DNA from: Spirirestis rafaelensis WJT71-NPBG6
Lineage (GTDB): Bacteria; Cyanobacteriota; Cyanobacteriia; Cyanobacteriales; Nostocaceae
NCBI GenBank assembly: GCA_019359015.1
Contig: JAHHID010000007.1
Location: 62,001-126,000, forward strand
Direction: 5' to 3'
Length of the DNA: 64,000 bases
Shown here: positions 52,257-61,430 of the stretch, piece after piece
How the letters are laid out: each line of letters opens with the position of its first letter
Position numbering within the stretch: the first letter of the stretch is position 1
Position numbers and translations under genes: made by a program
Notes under the pieces: generated by a model
The model's input: the letters and a program-made list of their open reading frames with translations, nothing else
Databases searched by the model: none
What the model was told of the DNA's origin: nothing

Positions 52257-53408
52257 GTGAAATACCAAATTTGGACAAAATACATCAGCGTTATCGCAAT
52301 TGTTGCCTTGGTATTACCTGTTGGCTTCTCTCTCAAGCTGCCAGCAGATGTTCCCACGATCCTGCTGATGCAAGCTCAATCTAGCCGTAGCAACTATACC
52401 AAGTATATGGTATTGGGCTATGACGCTACAAAGCAAAGAAATTACTCAGCTGCTTTAAATTATTTCCAACAGGCATTACAGGCAAGACCTAGGGATACAT
52501 ATGCGACGATCGCTATTCGTAATATTCAAAGTTATATACAACGCGATCGCCTTTCGGGTAGCAAAAGAAGACGCAATATTCTATACATACCTGCTAACTT
52601 TGACTTTGGGCAACCCGGACGATTGATCCCCGCAGGAACCCGGACACAAAAGCTACCCGGCAACGAAACCGTGATCGGTAGTAATGTAACCGAGCAGTCT
52701 GGTAGTGCAGTAAATGGTAGTAGCGCAACCCAGCAGTCTAATCCTGCGGTAGATAGGGAGAATCAAAGGAATAGAAATATACAATTTAATGCTCCGGACT
52801 CGCTAGGTATACCAGTTAGACGGGTATCAGCAGGAACTAGGGGAGGAGGTTCATGCACATCCAGCAATCAACCAATTATTGCTCTTGCACCCTTAGAAGA
52901 TCCTCAAATAACAACTTTCTCGTATCCGACGTTATTTTTCTACCTTCCGCAAACTAATGCCCAAGCACTAGAACTAGTTTTACAAGATGAAAATCAGGAG
53001 GTAATTAGTAAAGCAACTTTTAAAACTCCAGCGAAATCAGGAATTGTCAGCGTAAGACCTGCTAATTCAACTCCAGAACTCAAGGTTGGCAAAACGTATC
53101 GTTGGTTTTTCTCAGTGCTGTGCGATCGCCAAGAACGCAGCCGAGACTTAGTCGTGCAAGGCTCAATTGTGCGACTAGCACCCGATGAAAAATTGCAAAG
53201 AGATTTAATAAAAGCAGATATGCGAGAGCGTGTTAATATCTATGCATTGTCTGGCTCTTTTACCGATGCCTTGACAAATCTGGCACAGTTAAGACGTCAA
53301 CGTCCTAATGATGCGGATTTAAAGACTGACTGGCAAGACTTGCTGGGATCAGTAAATTTGGAGGGAATTATAGATGCACCACTAATAGAATGTTGCAAAA
53401 GCCAGTAA
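52257..53408 (+). CDS. DUF928 protein with TPR segment, exported
   Basis: A ~384-residue protein. The GTG at 52257 gives a normal signal peptide (YISVIAIVALVLPVGFSL); an upstream in-frame TTG at 52185 would add 24 hydrophilic residues. A TPR-like repeat (YSAALNYFQQALQARPRDTY) and a low-complexity linker lead to the DUF928 domain (IALAPLEDPQITTFSYPTLF, YRWFFSVLCDRQERSRDLVV, QGSIVRLAPDEKL). DUF928 genes are frequent in cyanobacteria near CHAT/CHASE2 and TPR genes; biochemical role unknown. Its last 288 bp are duplicated just downstream. Confidence 0.82.
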   Translation: MKYQIWTKYISVIAIVALVLPVGFSLKLPADVPTILLMQAQSSRSNYTKYMVLGYDATKQRNYSAALNYFQQALQARPRDTYATIAIRNIQSYIQRDRLSGSKRRRNILYIPANFDFGQPGRLIPAGTRTQKLPGNETVIGSNVTEQSGSAVNGSSATQQSNPAVDRENQRNRNIQFNAPDSLGIPVRRVSAGTRGGGSCTSSNQPIIALAPLEDPQITTFSYPTLFFYLPQTNAQALELVLQDENQEVISKATFKTPAKSGIVSVRPANSTPELKVGKTYRWFFSVLCDRQERSRDLVVQGSIVRLAPDEKLQRDLIKADMRERVNIYALSGSFTDALTNLAQLRRQRPNDADLKTDWQDLLGSVNLEGIIDAPLIECCKSQ

Positions 53409-53486
53409 TTTCCGAAATTGTTTCACAGAAGTTGTACTATATATGTGAGTTCTTGCTTTCATTTTTTGAAAGCTTTTACGAGAGTG

Positions 53487-53777
53487 GTGTGCGATCGCCA
53501 AGAACGCAGCCGAGACTTAGTTGTGCAAGGCTCAATTCTTTGTCTTGCACCTGACGAAAAATTGCAGAGGCAATTAGCAACAATAGATATGCGGGAGCGT
53601 GCTAATATCTATGCATTGTCTGGCTCTTTCACCGATACCTTGACAAATCTGGCACAGTTAAGACATCAACGTCTTAATGATGCGGATTTAAAGACTGACT
53701 GGCAAGACTTGCTGCGATCAGTAAATTTGGAGGAAATTATAGATGCACCACTAATAGAATGTTGCAAAAGCCAGTAA
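53487..53777 (+). pseudogene. Truncated tandem copy of the DUF928 C-terminus
   Basis: Encodes a second CDRQERSRDLVVQGSI-to-IECCKSQ segment nearly identical to the end of the preceding gene. The open frame reaches back to 53418 through unrelated sequence without a good start. Copied 3'-flank sequence (CCGAAATTGTTTCACAGAAG) follows both copies. Unlikely to make a folded DUF928 protein. Confidence 0.8.
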
Positions 53778-53953
53778 TTTCCGAAATTGTTTCACAGAAG
53801 TTGTACTATTATTTCAGTCTTTGCTTTCATTTTTTGAAAGCTCCTGAATAATAGGTTATTCTACTTAGTCTGCATAAAAGACGGGCAAAACGCTCATCTT
53901 TGGTACATTATCATGACTGTTTTTCATATCTTGCTATAGAGAACCTAAAACAG

Positions 53954-56900
53954 ATGATTAGTCAAGTTGAAGAAAAAAAAATGCATCTCGTCAGGTGGCT
54001 ATTAGCAGTTGGCTGGCTGACGTTAATATTTTCTCTATTTTACGATCCAATTTCTACATCGTTCACAGACCCTAGTAATATCGTTAGTCCTTTTCATCTC
54101 CATCCAGAGAAATACCTCGATCCAATAAGTTGCGTCAAAGTTCAGGGTGTGTGTCTACCAGAACAACCATATGGTATGGGTGGACGCATATTTTGGGCAA
54201 TGGTTCTGCCGATAGGAATCATGATCTTGCTGGTGTTAGGTCACGAATGTTGGCGACGGATTTGTCCATTGTATTTCTTCTCGCAAATTCCCCGTGCCTT
54301 AGGAATTCAACGCAAGCGCAAAGTCCTTAACCCAGACACAGCTAACATTCGCTACGAGCTGGCAGGTATAGAAAAAGAGTCCTGGCTGGGACGCAATTAT
54401 CTATATCTGCAATTAGGTTTGTTTTACCTGGGTTTGAACATTCGCATCCTTTTTGTGAATGGCGATCGCACGGCAATGGCGATTTTTCTACTATTTACCA
54501 TCGCCTCAGCCATTGGTATAGGCTTTCTGTATAAAGGAAGAAGCTGGTGTCAGTATTTTTGCCCAATGGCACCTGTACAAATGTTTTATACAGGTCCACG
54601 GGGCTTATTAGGAACTGATGCTCACGACAAACCACCCCAAAGCATCACCCAGTCAACTTGTCGGACTGTTGATAGTTCAGGTCAAGAAAAAAGTGCTTGT
54701 GTAAGTTGTCAATCTCCTTGTATGGACATTGACGCCGAGCGTTCATACTGGGAGGGAATTACCAAACCAGACCAAAAGATACTTTTTTATAGTTACTTTG
54801 GTCTGATGTTCGGATTTTATTGGTTCTACTTTCTCTACGCGGGCAACTGGGACTACTATTATTCTGGTGCATGGACTCATGAAGAAACGCAATTACGCAC
54901 ACTCTTCAATCCAGGATTTTACTTCTTTAATCAAGCAATTCCCATCCCCAAGTTAATCGCAGCACCTTTGACTTTGGCGGTTTTTGCGATCGCTAGCTAT
55001 TTCATCAGCGTGTTTCTAGAAAATGCCTACAGAGCTTATCTGCATTCTAAAAACAAATATTTAAATGAAGAACAAGTACTGCATGTCAGTTTTGTCGTGT
55101 GTGTATTTGTCTCCTTCAACGTCTTCTTTATGTTTGGCGGTCGCCCGAATATCAGCTTACTGCCAAATTGGGCTATCCTTGCATTGAATGGTATTATCGT
55201 CGTAGTCAGCAGCTTATGGCTGTATCGCAGCCTGAATCGCAGCCGAGAGCGTTATTCTCGCGAAAGTCTGGCAAGTAATTTGCGTCGTCAACTCAACAAG
55301 CTAGCAGTAGATTGGTCAAAGCTACTTGAAGGACGTTCCCTCCAAGATTTAATTCCTGATGAAGTGTACGTTCTCGCCAAAGTACTACCTGGTTTTAAGC
55401 GTGCAGACCGAGTGCAAGTTTATAAAGGAGTTTTGCGCGAAGCTTTAGAAGAAGGAAAAGTCAGTTCCGCAGAGAGTTTAGAAGTTCTCAAAGATATGCG
55501 GAAAGAACTGAACGTAACTGATGAAGAACATTACGCTGTCTTAGCAGAACTGGGAGTTGAAGATTACACCCTTTTAGAACCCCAAAAGCAACGTGGTCGA
55601 GAAACCCAATTGCGGATAGAAAGCTATCGACGTGCATCAGAATTGCTAATTCAGCAACTGCTGGAAAGCGGTACACCTTTACAAGAAGCGATCGAGCGCA
55701 GGCAAAAGCAAATCATCGCATTGAGACAAGAATATGCCATTACAGCAGACGAACACGAACAAGTGTTCGCGGAAATGTTTCATCAAGACGGTCCACTTCT
55801 CCAGAAAGCTGAAGTTTTATTAGCTCAACTGCAAGATTTAGCCGTCTATGGTCAAATGCTGTATAACTCAGTGCCTAACCCGAATGCACCTGTTTATGTC
55901 TTGCTGCGACAAGCCGTACAAGAAAAGAAAAAACTCATTACCACTCAGTTATTTCGCATTTTAGAACTGCTCGGAGACTCACCGCAAGCGTTTAATATTG
56001 GTCGCTCAATCGGTGTATTGGCAGCAAATGTCATGGGAGAAATTCTGCAATCTCAAGATGAGCAGTCAAGATGGCAAAAGCGTTTGAGTTCAAGAATAAT
56101 CTCTTCATTACGACAAGAGGATCAGCTAACTCAGCCTGTACCAATATCAACACAACTTGGTGTCACCAGCAATTACTCTGAGCAACAAACACAATCCTAC
56201 TCTTTTAATTCTGCTCCTACTTACTTAGGTGGTAAGCGCCCAGAGAGTAAAGAGCCAATCAATGATGTCTTGCTTGCACTCTTACTAGATGTAGATCCTT
56301 TAGTACAAGCTGCCTGTCTTTACGCTCTGCATCAGTCTAGTCCTTCTGTTGCCTTTCAACAAGCTCACCTATTGCTGGATGGGAAACAAAATAAAGATTC
56401 GCTCGTGCAAGAAACAGCACAAGTAATTCTCGGTCAAGGTCACCAAGCAAATGGGTCTGGTACTGTACCAACTTTAGTTGCTCAAGTCAGAGTAATGGGA
56501 CGTACAGAAAAACGGATGTTCCAGCAGCCAACAATTCAAGTTGGGCGAGGACACGAAAACGATATCATTATTTCTGATAACCGTGTTTCGCGACAGCACG
56601 CTATATTCTATCTCGATGATAAAGGAGTTAGCGTTAAAGATTTAGGAAGCAGCAACGGTCTACGCATTGGCAAAGAACAGATTCATGACCAGCGAAAACA
56701 ACTGAAATCTGGAGATTTCGTTCGTTTTAGTAGTGGAGATGATTTAGTTATCCACGTTCAGTGGGAAATGCGACCCTTGCAGGGAAATACAATCACCGAA
56801 TCTGTAGGAACCTTAGAAAAGCTGTTATGGCTTTATGACAGCAGCTTCTTCCAAGATATCAAGCCAAATGCTTTGATTGAACTGGCACGTAATAGCGAAG

Positions 56901-57244
56901 TACGGATTTATCATCCTCAACAAGAAATCTGCAAAGAGGGAAGACCTGCGCTTGAACTGATAGTTTTAATTGATGGTGAGGCAAAAGTACTTCCCAGCAA
57001 TACAGGCAAAGATATAACTATCTCGTCAGGGCAAACTATTGGTGAACTAGAAGTGTTGACCCATAGCCAATATGCAGCAACAGTAGTTGCAGGTGAAGCC
57101 AGAATTCGGACTTTAGCTATCAAAGCAAAAGATTTTGAGGCAGTACTTTCACAAGATCCATTACTGGCAAAGAATGTCTTAAAAATGGTCAGTGTTCGCC
57201 TTCAGCATAGTTTAGGGCAGATAGCTGCCGTTACTAAAGTTTAA
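53954..57244 (+). CDS. Membrane polyferredoxin with FHA and cyclic-nucleotide-binding domains
   Basis: A ~1096-residue protein. The N-terminal ~400 residues resemble NapH/NosR-type membrane iron-sulfur proteins: several helices, CWRRICPLYF (~99-105), SWCQYFCPMAP (~199-204) and the cluster CRTV...CVSCQSPCMDI (~236-257). The middle is a long soluble helical region, with a HEAT-like stretch (DVDPLVQAACLYALHQ, ~770). FHA follows (~855-912; IQVGRGHENDIIISDNRVSR, LGSSNGLRIG), then a cNMP-binding-like domain (~952-1095; IVLIDGEAKVLPSN, GQTIGELEVLTHSQYAATV). I start at the ATG at 53954. It should carry electrons at a membrane under phospho-Thr and cyclic-nucleotide control. The next gene is a matching FHA reductase. 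Confidence 0.85.
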   Translation: MISQVEEKKMHLVRWLLAVGWLTLIFSLFYDPISTSFTDPSNIVSPFHLHPEKYLDPISCVKVQGVCLPEQPYGMGGRIFWAMVLPIGIMILLVLGHECWRRICPLYFFSQIPRALGIQRKRKVLNPDTANIRYELAGIEKESWLGRNYLYLQLGLFYLGLNIRILFVNGDRTAMAIFLLFTIASAIGIGFLYKGRSWCQYFCPMAPVQMFYTGPRGLLGTDAHDKPPQSITQSTCRTVDSSGQEKSACVSCQSPCMDIDAERSYWEGITKPDQKILFYSYFGLMFGFYWFYFLYAGNWDYYYSGAWTHEETQLRTLFNPGFYFFNQAIPIPKLIAAPLTLAVFAIASYFISVFLENAYRAYLHSKNKYLNEEQVLHVSFVVCVFVSFNVFFMFGGRPNISLLPNWAILALNGIIVVVSSLWLYRSLNRSRERYSRESLASNLRRQLNKLAVDWSKLLEGRSLQDLIPDEVYVLAKVLPGFKRADRVQVYKGVLREALEEGKVSSAESLEVLKDMRKELNVTDEEHYAVLAELGVEDYTLLEPQKQRGRETQLRIESYRRASELLIQQLLESGTPLQEAIERRQKQIIALRQEYAITADEHEQVFAEMFHQDGPLLQKAEVLLAQLQDLAVYGQMLYNSVPNPNAPVYVLLRQAVQEKKKLITTQLFRILELLGDSPQAFNIGRSIGVLAANVMGEILQSQDEQSRWQKRLSSRIISSLRQEDQLTQPVPISTQLGVTSNYSEQQTQSYSFNSAPTYLGGKRPESKEPINDVLLALLLDVDPLVQAACLYALHQSSPSVAFQQAHLLLDGKQNKDSLVQETAQVILGQGHQANGSGTVPTLVAQVRVMGRTEKRMFQQPTIQVGRGHENDIIISDNRVSRQHAIFYLDDKGVSVKDLGSSNGLRIGKEQIHDQRKQLKSGDFVRFSSGDDLVIHVQWEMRPLQGNTITESVGTLEKLLWLYDSSFFQDIKPNALIELARNSEVRIYHPQQEICKEGRPALELIVLIDGEAKVLPSNTGKDITISSGQTIGELEVLTHSQYAATVVAGEARIRTLAIKAKDFEAVLSQDPLLAKNVLKMVSVRLQHSLGQIAAVTKV

Positions 57245-57248
57245 TTAT

Positions 57249-57282
57249 ATTTGTGGTTGCGTTCAACAACGCAACCACAAAT
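57249..57282. terminator. 15-bp perfect hairpin after the polyferredoxin gene
   Basis: ATTTGTGGTTGCGTT and its exact complement around CAAC, starting 5 bp after the stop. The U-run is poor, so it may stabilise the 3' end rather than terminate. The remaining 57283-57598 has no gene. Confidence 0.6.
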
Positions 57283-57613
57283 AAAACCACTATCATACAG
57301 TGGGCACTATTAATGTAAAAATTAATTTTTCCTAAGGTAATTTTACTCATCGTGTTGATACACAGGGAAAGTCTTGAGAGTAGACAAAATATGTAGCCCT
57401 GCTATCTTTACTATTAACTCTCAATTCAGATAAACTCTCAATGGGATCTCATATTATTTGTTTGTGTTTGTTTTCCGTAATTGACCCTACTTAGATGGTA
57501 GGTAGTTATTAGCATCGTTAGTGAAATAAGTCTAGAAAGCAGTAAAAGTTGTAATAGAAATTTGCGATCGGGATTGTTGCACAATTTAACTAAGATTCTT
57601 GAAGGAAATGGGC

Positions 57614-59383
57614 ATGATTAAAATTAAAGTAATAGATCCAAAGAAGCCAGAACAACTGCAAGAAGTACACTTAAACCTAGAAACAAAACCGAATCAGGAG
57701 TGTTATATTGGGCGGTTATTGAACTGTGATTTAGTTTTAGATGGCAACGAAGTCAGCCGGATGCATGGGAAACTTTCCCAAAAAGATAATAATTATTATT
57801 ATGCCGACCTTGCCAGCAGCTGTGGTTCCCGGCTAAATGGCGACAGCACCCAAGTCAATCATGATTATCAACTCAAAAGTGGCGACTCAATTCAAGTCGG
57901 TAGATATTTCTTGATGGTTGTACAAACTAGTTCAATCCAAGAAAATAGTTTAAACGAAGACACGATAGTAGAAATACCACAGGCAAAAAAAACAAGCCGC
58001 GAACCAGACAATCAAGAAATAATTAAAGAAGTTGCTTCGTTGCAAAAAGTTGAGACCAAACCAGTAGAATCACCTTTACCCGCTCCTGCTGTTGTTCCTC
58101 CTCAAGAATATATGCCAGTGGCGATGGTAGAACCAGCCGACCTCCAACGCTGGACTAAAGGAGACTTAACAGTCCGCTGCATCAGTGTTATCGATGAAAC
58201 ACATGATGTGAAAACCTTTCGCTTTGTGGCAGATCCTCCGGTGTTATTCACTTACAAACCGGGTCAGTTTGTCACCCTCGATTTGGAAATCAATGGCGAA
58301 GAGATATCACGTTCCTATTCTATTTCATCAACTCCCTCACGTCCCCACACCTTAGAAATCACCATCAAACGTGTCCCCGCTCCTGGTGGTTGTGAACCAA
58401 ATACGCCAAAAGGTTTAGTTTCTAACTGGTTGCACGACAACATTACACCAGGCAGTATTATTAAGCTGAATGGACCTTTGGGTAAATTTACTTGCTTCGC
58501 TAATCCCTCACAAAAACTGTTGTTAATCTCTGCGGGTAGTGGGATCACACCGATGATGTCGATGTCCCGGTGGTTATGTGATACCGCTGCTAATTGCGAT
58601 ATTACCTTTTTCCACTGTGCTCGCAGCCCCCGTGATATCATTTATCGGCATGAACTAGAGATGATGTCTGCACGGTATCCGAATTTTCATCTAGCAGTCT
58701 CTACAACTCGCACTGAACCTGGTCATAGTTGGCTAAGTTTAACCGGCAGACTTGATCCAGCTATGTTGCAAGTTGTTGCACCAGATTATCGAAGTCGCAC
58801 CGTTTATGTATGCGGACCAGATACCTTCATGGAAAGCACCAAAAAAATGCTCGAAAGTATCAGCTTCCCCATGCAAAACTACTATGAAGAAAGCTTTGGA
58901 CCTCCAAAGAAAAAACCCAAATCTGTTGAGCCGAAACAACAAACTCCTGCTAGCAAGACAGCTGAAAATCTCACCTCTGCTGTTGGCTTCATAGATATGA
59001 TGAGGAATTGGTCTACACAAACTGTTCCAGAATCAAATGGTGGTAATCATCCTGCCGCTGCCGTAACTATATCAATCGCTACACCAACTCCCACCTTACC
59101 CAAGTCAACCTCGTCCAGCAAAACTAGTGTAGTTTTCTCTAAGTCAGGCAAAGAAGTCGATTCTGATGGCGAAGAAGCCATCCTGGATTTGGCTGACCAG
59201 GAAGGCGTGAAAATTCGCAGTAGTTGCCGTGCTGGAGTTTGTGGTAGCTGCAAGAAACGCAAGCTAGAAGGAGAAGTCAGATTAGAAGGTGAACCCGGAG
59301 GTTTGGAAGAAAGCGAACTTCAAGAAGGCTACATTCTCACTTGCATTTCTTACCCCATTGGCAAAGTTGTAATTGATGCGTAG
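57614..59383 (+). CDS. FHA - ferredoxin reductase - 2Fe-2S ferredoxin protein
   Basis: A 589-residue electron-transfer protein. FHA domain (~25-100; CYIGRLLNCDLVLDGNEVSR then MHGKLSQ, ADLASSCGSRLNG), a Pro/Ala linker, a flavodoxin-reductase module (~185-420; FTYKPGQFVTLDLEINGEEI, RSYSISSTPSR for FAD, LLISAGSGITPMMSMSRWL and VYVCGPDTFM for NAD(P)H) and a C-terminal plant-type 2Fe-2S ferredoxin (~495-589; SSCRAGVCGSCKKRKLEG, then ILTCISYP). The last two modules match Hcr/benzoate-reductase-type proteins. The ATG at 57614 has GAAGGAA 6 nt upstream. The preceding gene encodes an FHA-bearing polyferredoxin, its likely electron partner. Confidence 0.9.
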   Translation: MIKIKVIDPKKPEQLQEVHLNLETKPNQECYIGRLLNCDLVLDGNEVSRMHGKLSQKDNNYYYADLASSCGSRLNGDSTQVNHDYQLKSGDSIQVGRYFLMVVQTSSIQENSLNEDTIVEIPQAKKTSREPDNQEIIKEVASLQKVETKPVESPLPAPAVVPPQEYMPVAMVEPADLQRWTKGDLTVRCISVIDETHDVKTFRFVADPPVLFTYKPGQFVTLDLEINGEEISRSYSISSTPSRPHTLEITIKRVPAPGGCEPNTPKGLVSNWLHDNITPGSIIKLNGPLGKFTCFANPSQKLLLISAGSGITPMMSMSRWLCDTAANCDITFFHCARSPRDIIYRHELEMMSARYPNFHLAVSTTRTEPGHSWLSLTGRLDPAMLQVVAPDYRSRTVYVCGPDTFMESTKKMLESISFPMQNYYEESFGPPKKKPKSVEPKQQTPASKTAENLTSAVGFIDMMRNWSTQTVPESNGGNHPAAAVTISIATPTPTLPKSTSSSKTSVVFSKSGKEVDSDGEEAILDLADQEGVKIRSSCRAGVCGSCKKRKLEGEVRLEGEPGGLEESELQEGYILTCISYPIGKVVIDA

Positions 59384-59450
59384 ATTTTGAGGGGAATGGG
59401 TAATTTCATGAGGGGTAAAGGGTAAAGGAATAAAAATTTTTCCCTTTCCT

Positions 59451-59610
59451 CATGGCGCATTGGCCATGAGGTGCCCGGTTACCCAACGGGAGAGTCAGTT
59501 TGGGGGGACGGTTAAGGCATCCGCCAACTGACTCACCGGAAAACCAAGAGCGTTACTTCGCTCTTGACGCAAACCGTGTGTGGGAGCGCGCTGCCTCCTT
59601 GATAGCACGG
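59451..59610. other. Multi-hairpin intergenic segment, candidate structured RNA
   Basis: At least five consecutive inverted repeats: CATGGC/GCCATG, CCCG/CGGG, GAGTCAGTT/AACTGACTC (9 bp, 59492/59526), CAAGAGCG/CGCTCTTG (8 bp, 59545/59559), and CCGTG/CACGG closing GGGAG/CTCC. It lies between the FHA reductase and sodC. GC-rich relative to its surroundings and not an open frame. Confidence 0.5.
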
Positions 59611-59652
59611 ATGCATCAATTCCTAATGCCCAATTAGTTTTGATAACAATCT

Positions 59653-60222
59653 ATGAAATTGATCTACCACGTAGCTTTAATATTGCTACTATTAATATCA
59701 GCTTGTAGTTCCTCTGCACAAAATGTCACTAAAAACGTGCAAGCCAAAGCTGCGATCGCTGGTCCTGGGATCACAGGAACCCTGAAAGCAACGGAGACGG
59801 CAAATGGTCTTGTCTGGGTTGCTGTTGAACTTCAAGGCGATCCTAAAGTTATAACGCCTGGACTTCATGCCATTCACATACACGAAAAAGGTGTCTGTGA
59901 AGCTCAAGCAGAAAAGCCTTTTAGCTCTGCGGGTGGACATTTTGACCCAGGTCCATTCGGTTCATCAACTCCTGTAGAAAAAAATCATCCTTATCATTTG
60001 GGAGATTTACAAAACATCAAAATTAGTGTTGTAGGTAAGGGTAGAATGGAAACTTTTTCTAACAGTTTCACTCTCTCTAATAGCCCAACAAGCTTATTTG
60101 ATAGTGATGGTAGTGCCGTGATTGTGCATAAGTTGGTCGATCAGAAGAAAGCTGGGGGTACGGCAGATGAAGCCGGCGGTGGTCGGCAAGCCTGCGGCAT
60201 AATTCAATTACTCAAGTCTTAG
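59653..60222 (+). CDS. sodC: Cu/Zn superoxide dismutase, lipoprotein
   Basis: A 189-residue periplasmic SOD. The lipobox LLLISAC marks Cys18 as the lipid anchor. Copper/zinc ligands are visible in LHAIHIHEKGVCEA, SSAGGHFDPG, HPYHLGDLQ and SAVIVHKL; the disulfide Cys pair lies in GVCE and GRQACGII. The electrostatic loop near KAGGTADEAGGGRQ is typical. It would detoxify superoxide made outside the cytoplasm, for example by the redox proteins next to it. Confidence 0.93.
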   Translation: MKLIYHVALILLLLISACSSSAQNVTKNVQAKAAIAGPGITGTLKATETANGLVWVAVELQGDPKVITPGLHAIHIHEKGVCEAQAEKPFSSAGGHFDPGPFGSSTPVEKNHPYHLGDLQNIKISVVGKGRMETFSNSFTLSNSPTSLFDSDGSAVIVHKLVDQKKAGGTADEAGGGRQACGIIQLLKS

Positions 60223-60250
60223 AAAAAAACTTTTTTACAAGCAAGGGTTT

Positions 60251-60466
60251 ATGAACTGCTATAAATTTTTGGTGGGAGCAATTGTCGTAATTGTCTCTGG
60301 TATTTTTCTTGTTATCAATAGCGATAAATCTCGGTCAGAAGTTCGACCTGATGGAAATGTTGCTATTAAGGTCAGCGGCGGTTTATTGTTGATGTTTGGC
60401 ATCTTAGTTTTGATTGGCAGTTTCATCGGCTTGTCATCTGGCTGTCAACCACAAAGCATACTGTAA
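60251..60466 (+). CDS. Small DUF3185-like membrane protein
   Basis: A 71-residue protein with two hydrophobic helices (LVGAIVVIVSGIFLVIN, and VSGGLLLMFGILVLIGSFIGL) separated by a charged loop. The pattern resembles the DUF3185 family of unknown function. It begins 29 bp after sodC, so the two may be cotranscribed. Confidence 0.6.
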   Translation: MNCYKFLVGAIVVIVSGIFLVINSDKSRSEVRPDGNVAIKVSGGLLLMFGILVLIGSFIGLSSGCQPQSIL

Positions 60467-60611
60467 TTTACTTTATGCCTAACTCGCAATATTAATTGGG
60501 ATTTAGGCAATGCTATCTCCTCTACACTGTATTATCATGGAAAAACTTATATGTATGTAATAAACTATACGTATGTAAGCGTAAAATTATCTAAAATTAT
60601 AGGAGCAGAAT

Positions 60612-61220
60612 ATGGCAGGTCAAGATTGGCTGTTAAGTGAAGACGGACAATGTGAAATCAGTCCTTCCATTGGTCGTTATCAACTTCCAGCTAAATACTA
60701 CCGTTTGTATCATTTTCTAAATGATTTAGAAGGTATTCTTGATACTGAAAAAGACGATCGCCGCCGTTTGCAGTTGATCTGTCCTCTTGTGCGACAATTA
60801 CTTATGAGTTCTTCTTGGCTACAGAGTGCTGTTCGCAAACCAGACCCGAATACAGGTTGGTCAGTTTTCAAGCTCTACGATGAACCCTTTTTTCCCTGGA
60901 CTGTGCAAACAGCCGCATGGCTACCCGGAAAAACTTCGGAAATTCACAACCATGCTACTTGGGGAGTTGTTGCGGTCATTTATGGACAAGAAAAAAATAT
61001 TTTTTGGAAGCGATCGCTCAATTCTGATGTAGAAAATGCCGTGGAAAGAGTAGGCGATCGCATCTTATCTCCTGGTGATATTATCACCTTTGTACCAAAC
61101 GCAATTCACTGCATTGAAACTGTAGGCAATGAGCCAACCATTACATTTAATCTGTATCGTGAAACTAGTCATCAAGTTATCTATTTCAATGCCATTGATT
61201 CTAGTAATAATCGAGAATAG
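60612..61220 (+). CDS. Cysteine-dioxygenase-like cupin
   Basis: A 202-residue iron-dependent thiol dioxygenase candidate. Cupin motif 1 is in EIHNHATWGVVAVIYGQEKN (iron ligands His, His), and motif 2 in ILSPGDIITFVPNAIHCI (third His). The length and the helical N-terminus fit the cysteine/3-mercaptopropionate dioxygenase family. Substrate not predictable. TATAGGAG ends 5-8 nt before the ATG. Confidence 0.85.
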   Translation: MAGQDWLLSEDGQCEISPSIGRYQLPAKYYRLYHFLNDLEGILDTEKDDRRRLQLICPLVRQLLMSSSWLQSAVRKPDPNTGWSVFKLYDEPFFPWTVQTAAWLPGKTSEIHNHATWGVVAVIYGQEKNIFWKRSLNSDVENAVERVGDRILSPGDIITFVPNAIHCIETVGNEPTITFNLYRETSHQVIYFNAIDSSNNRE

Positions 61221-61430
61221 TTAGCTTAATTAATAATTAATTTTCAGTATTCTTTAATACACTGTGACTTAATATCATGTCCGGCAAATCATACATATTG
61301 TAAAGACCTTCCACCAAAACGTCTCTACGGCGGCTGCCATGTTTATATTAATGTTAATAAGGGCGGAAAGGTATTATATTTAAAAAATAGAATAAAATTA
61401 TAAATTTATATTATCTATTTTTAATTGCTT

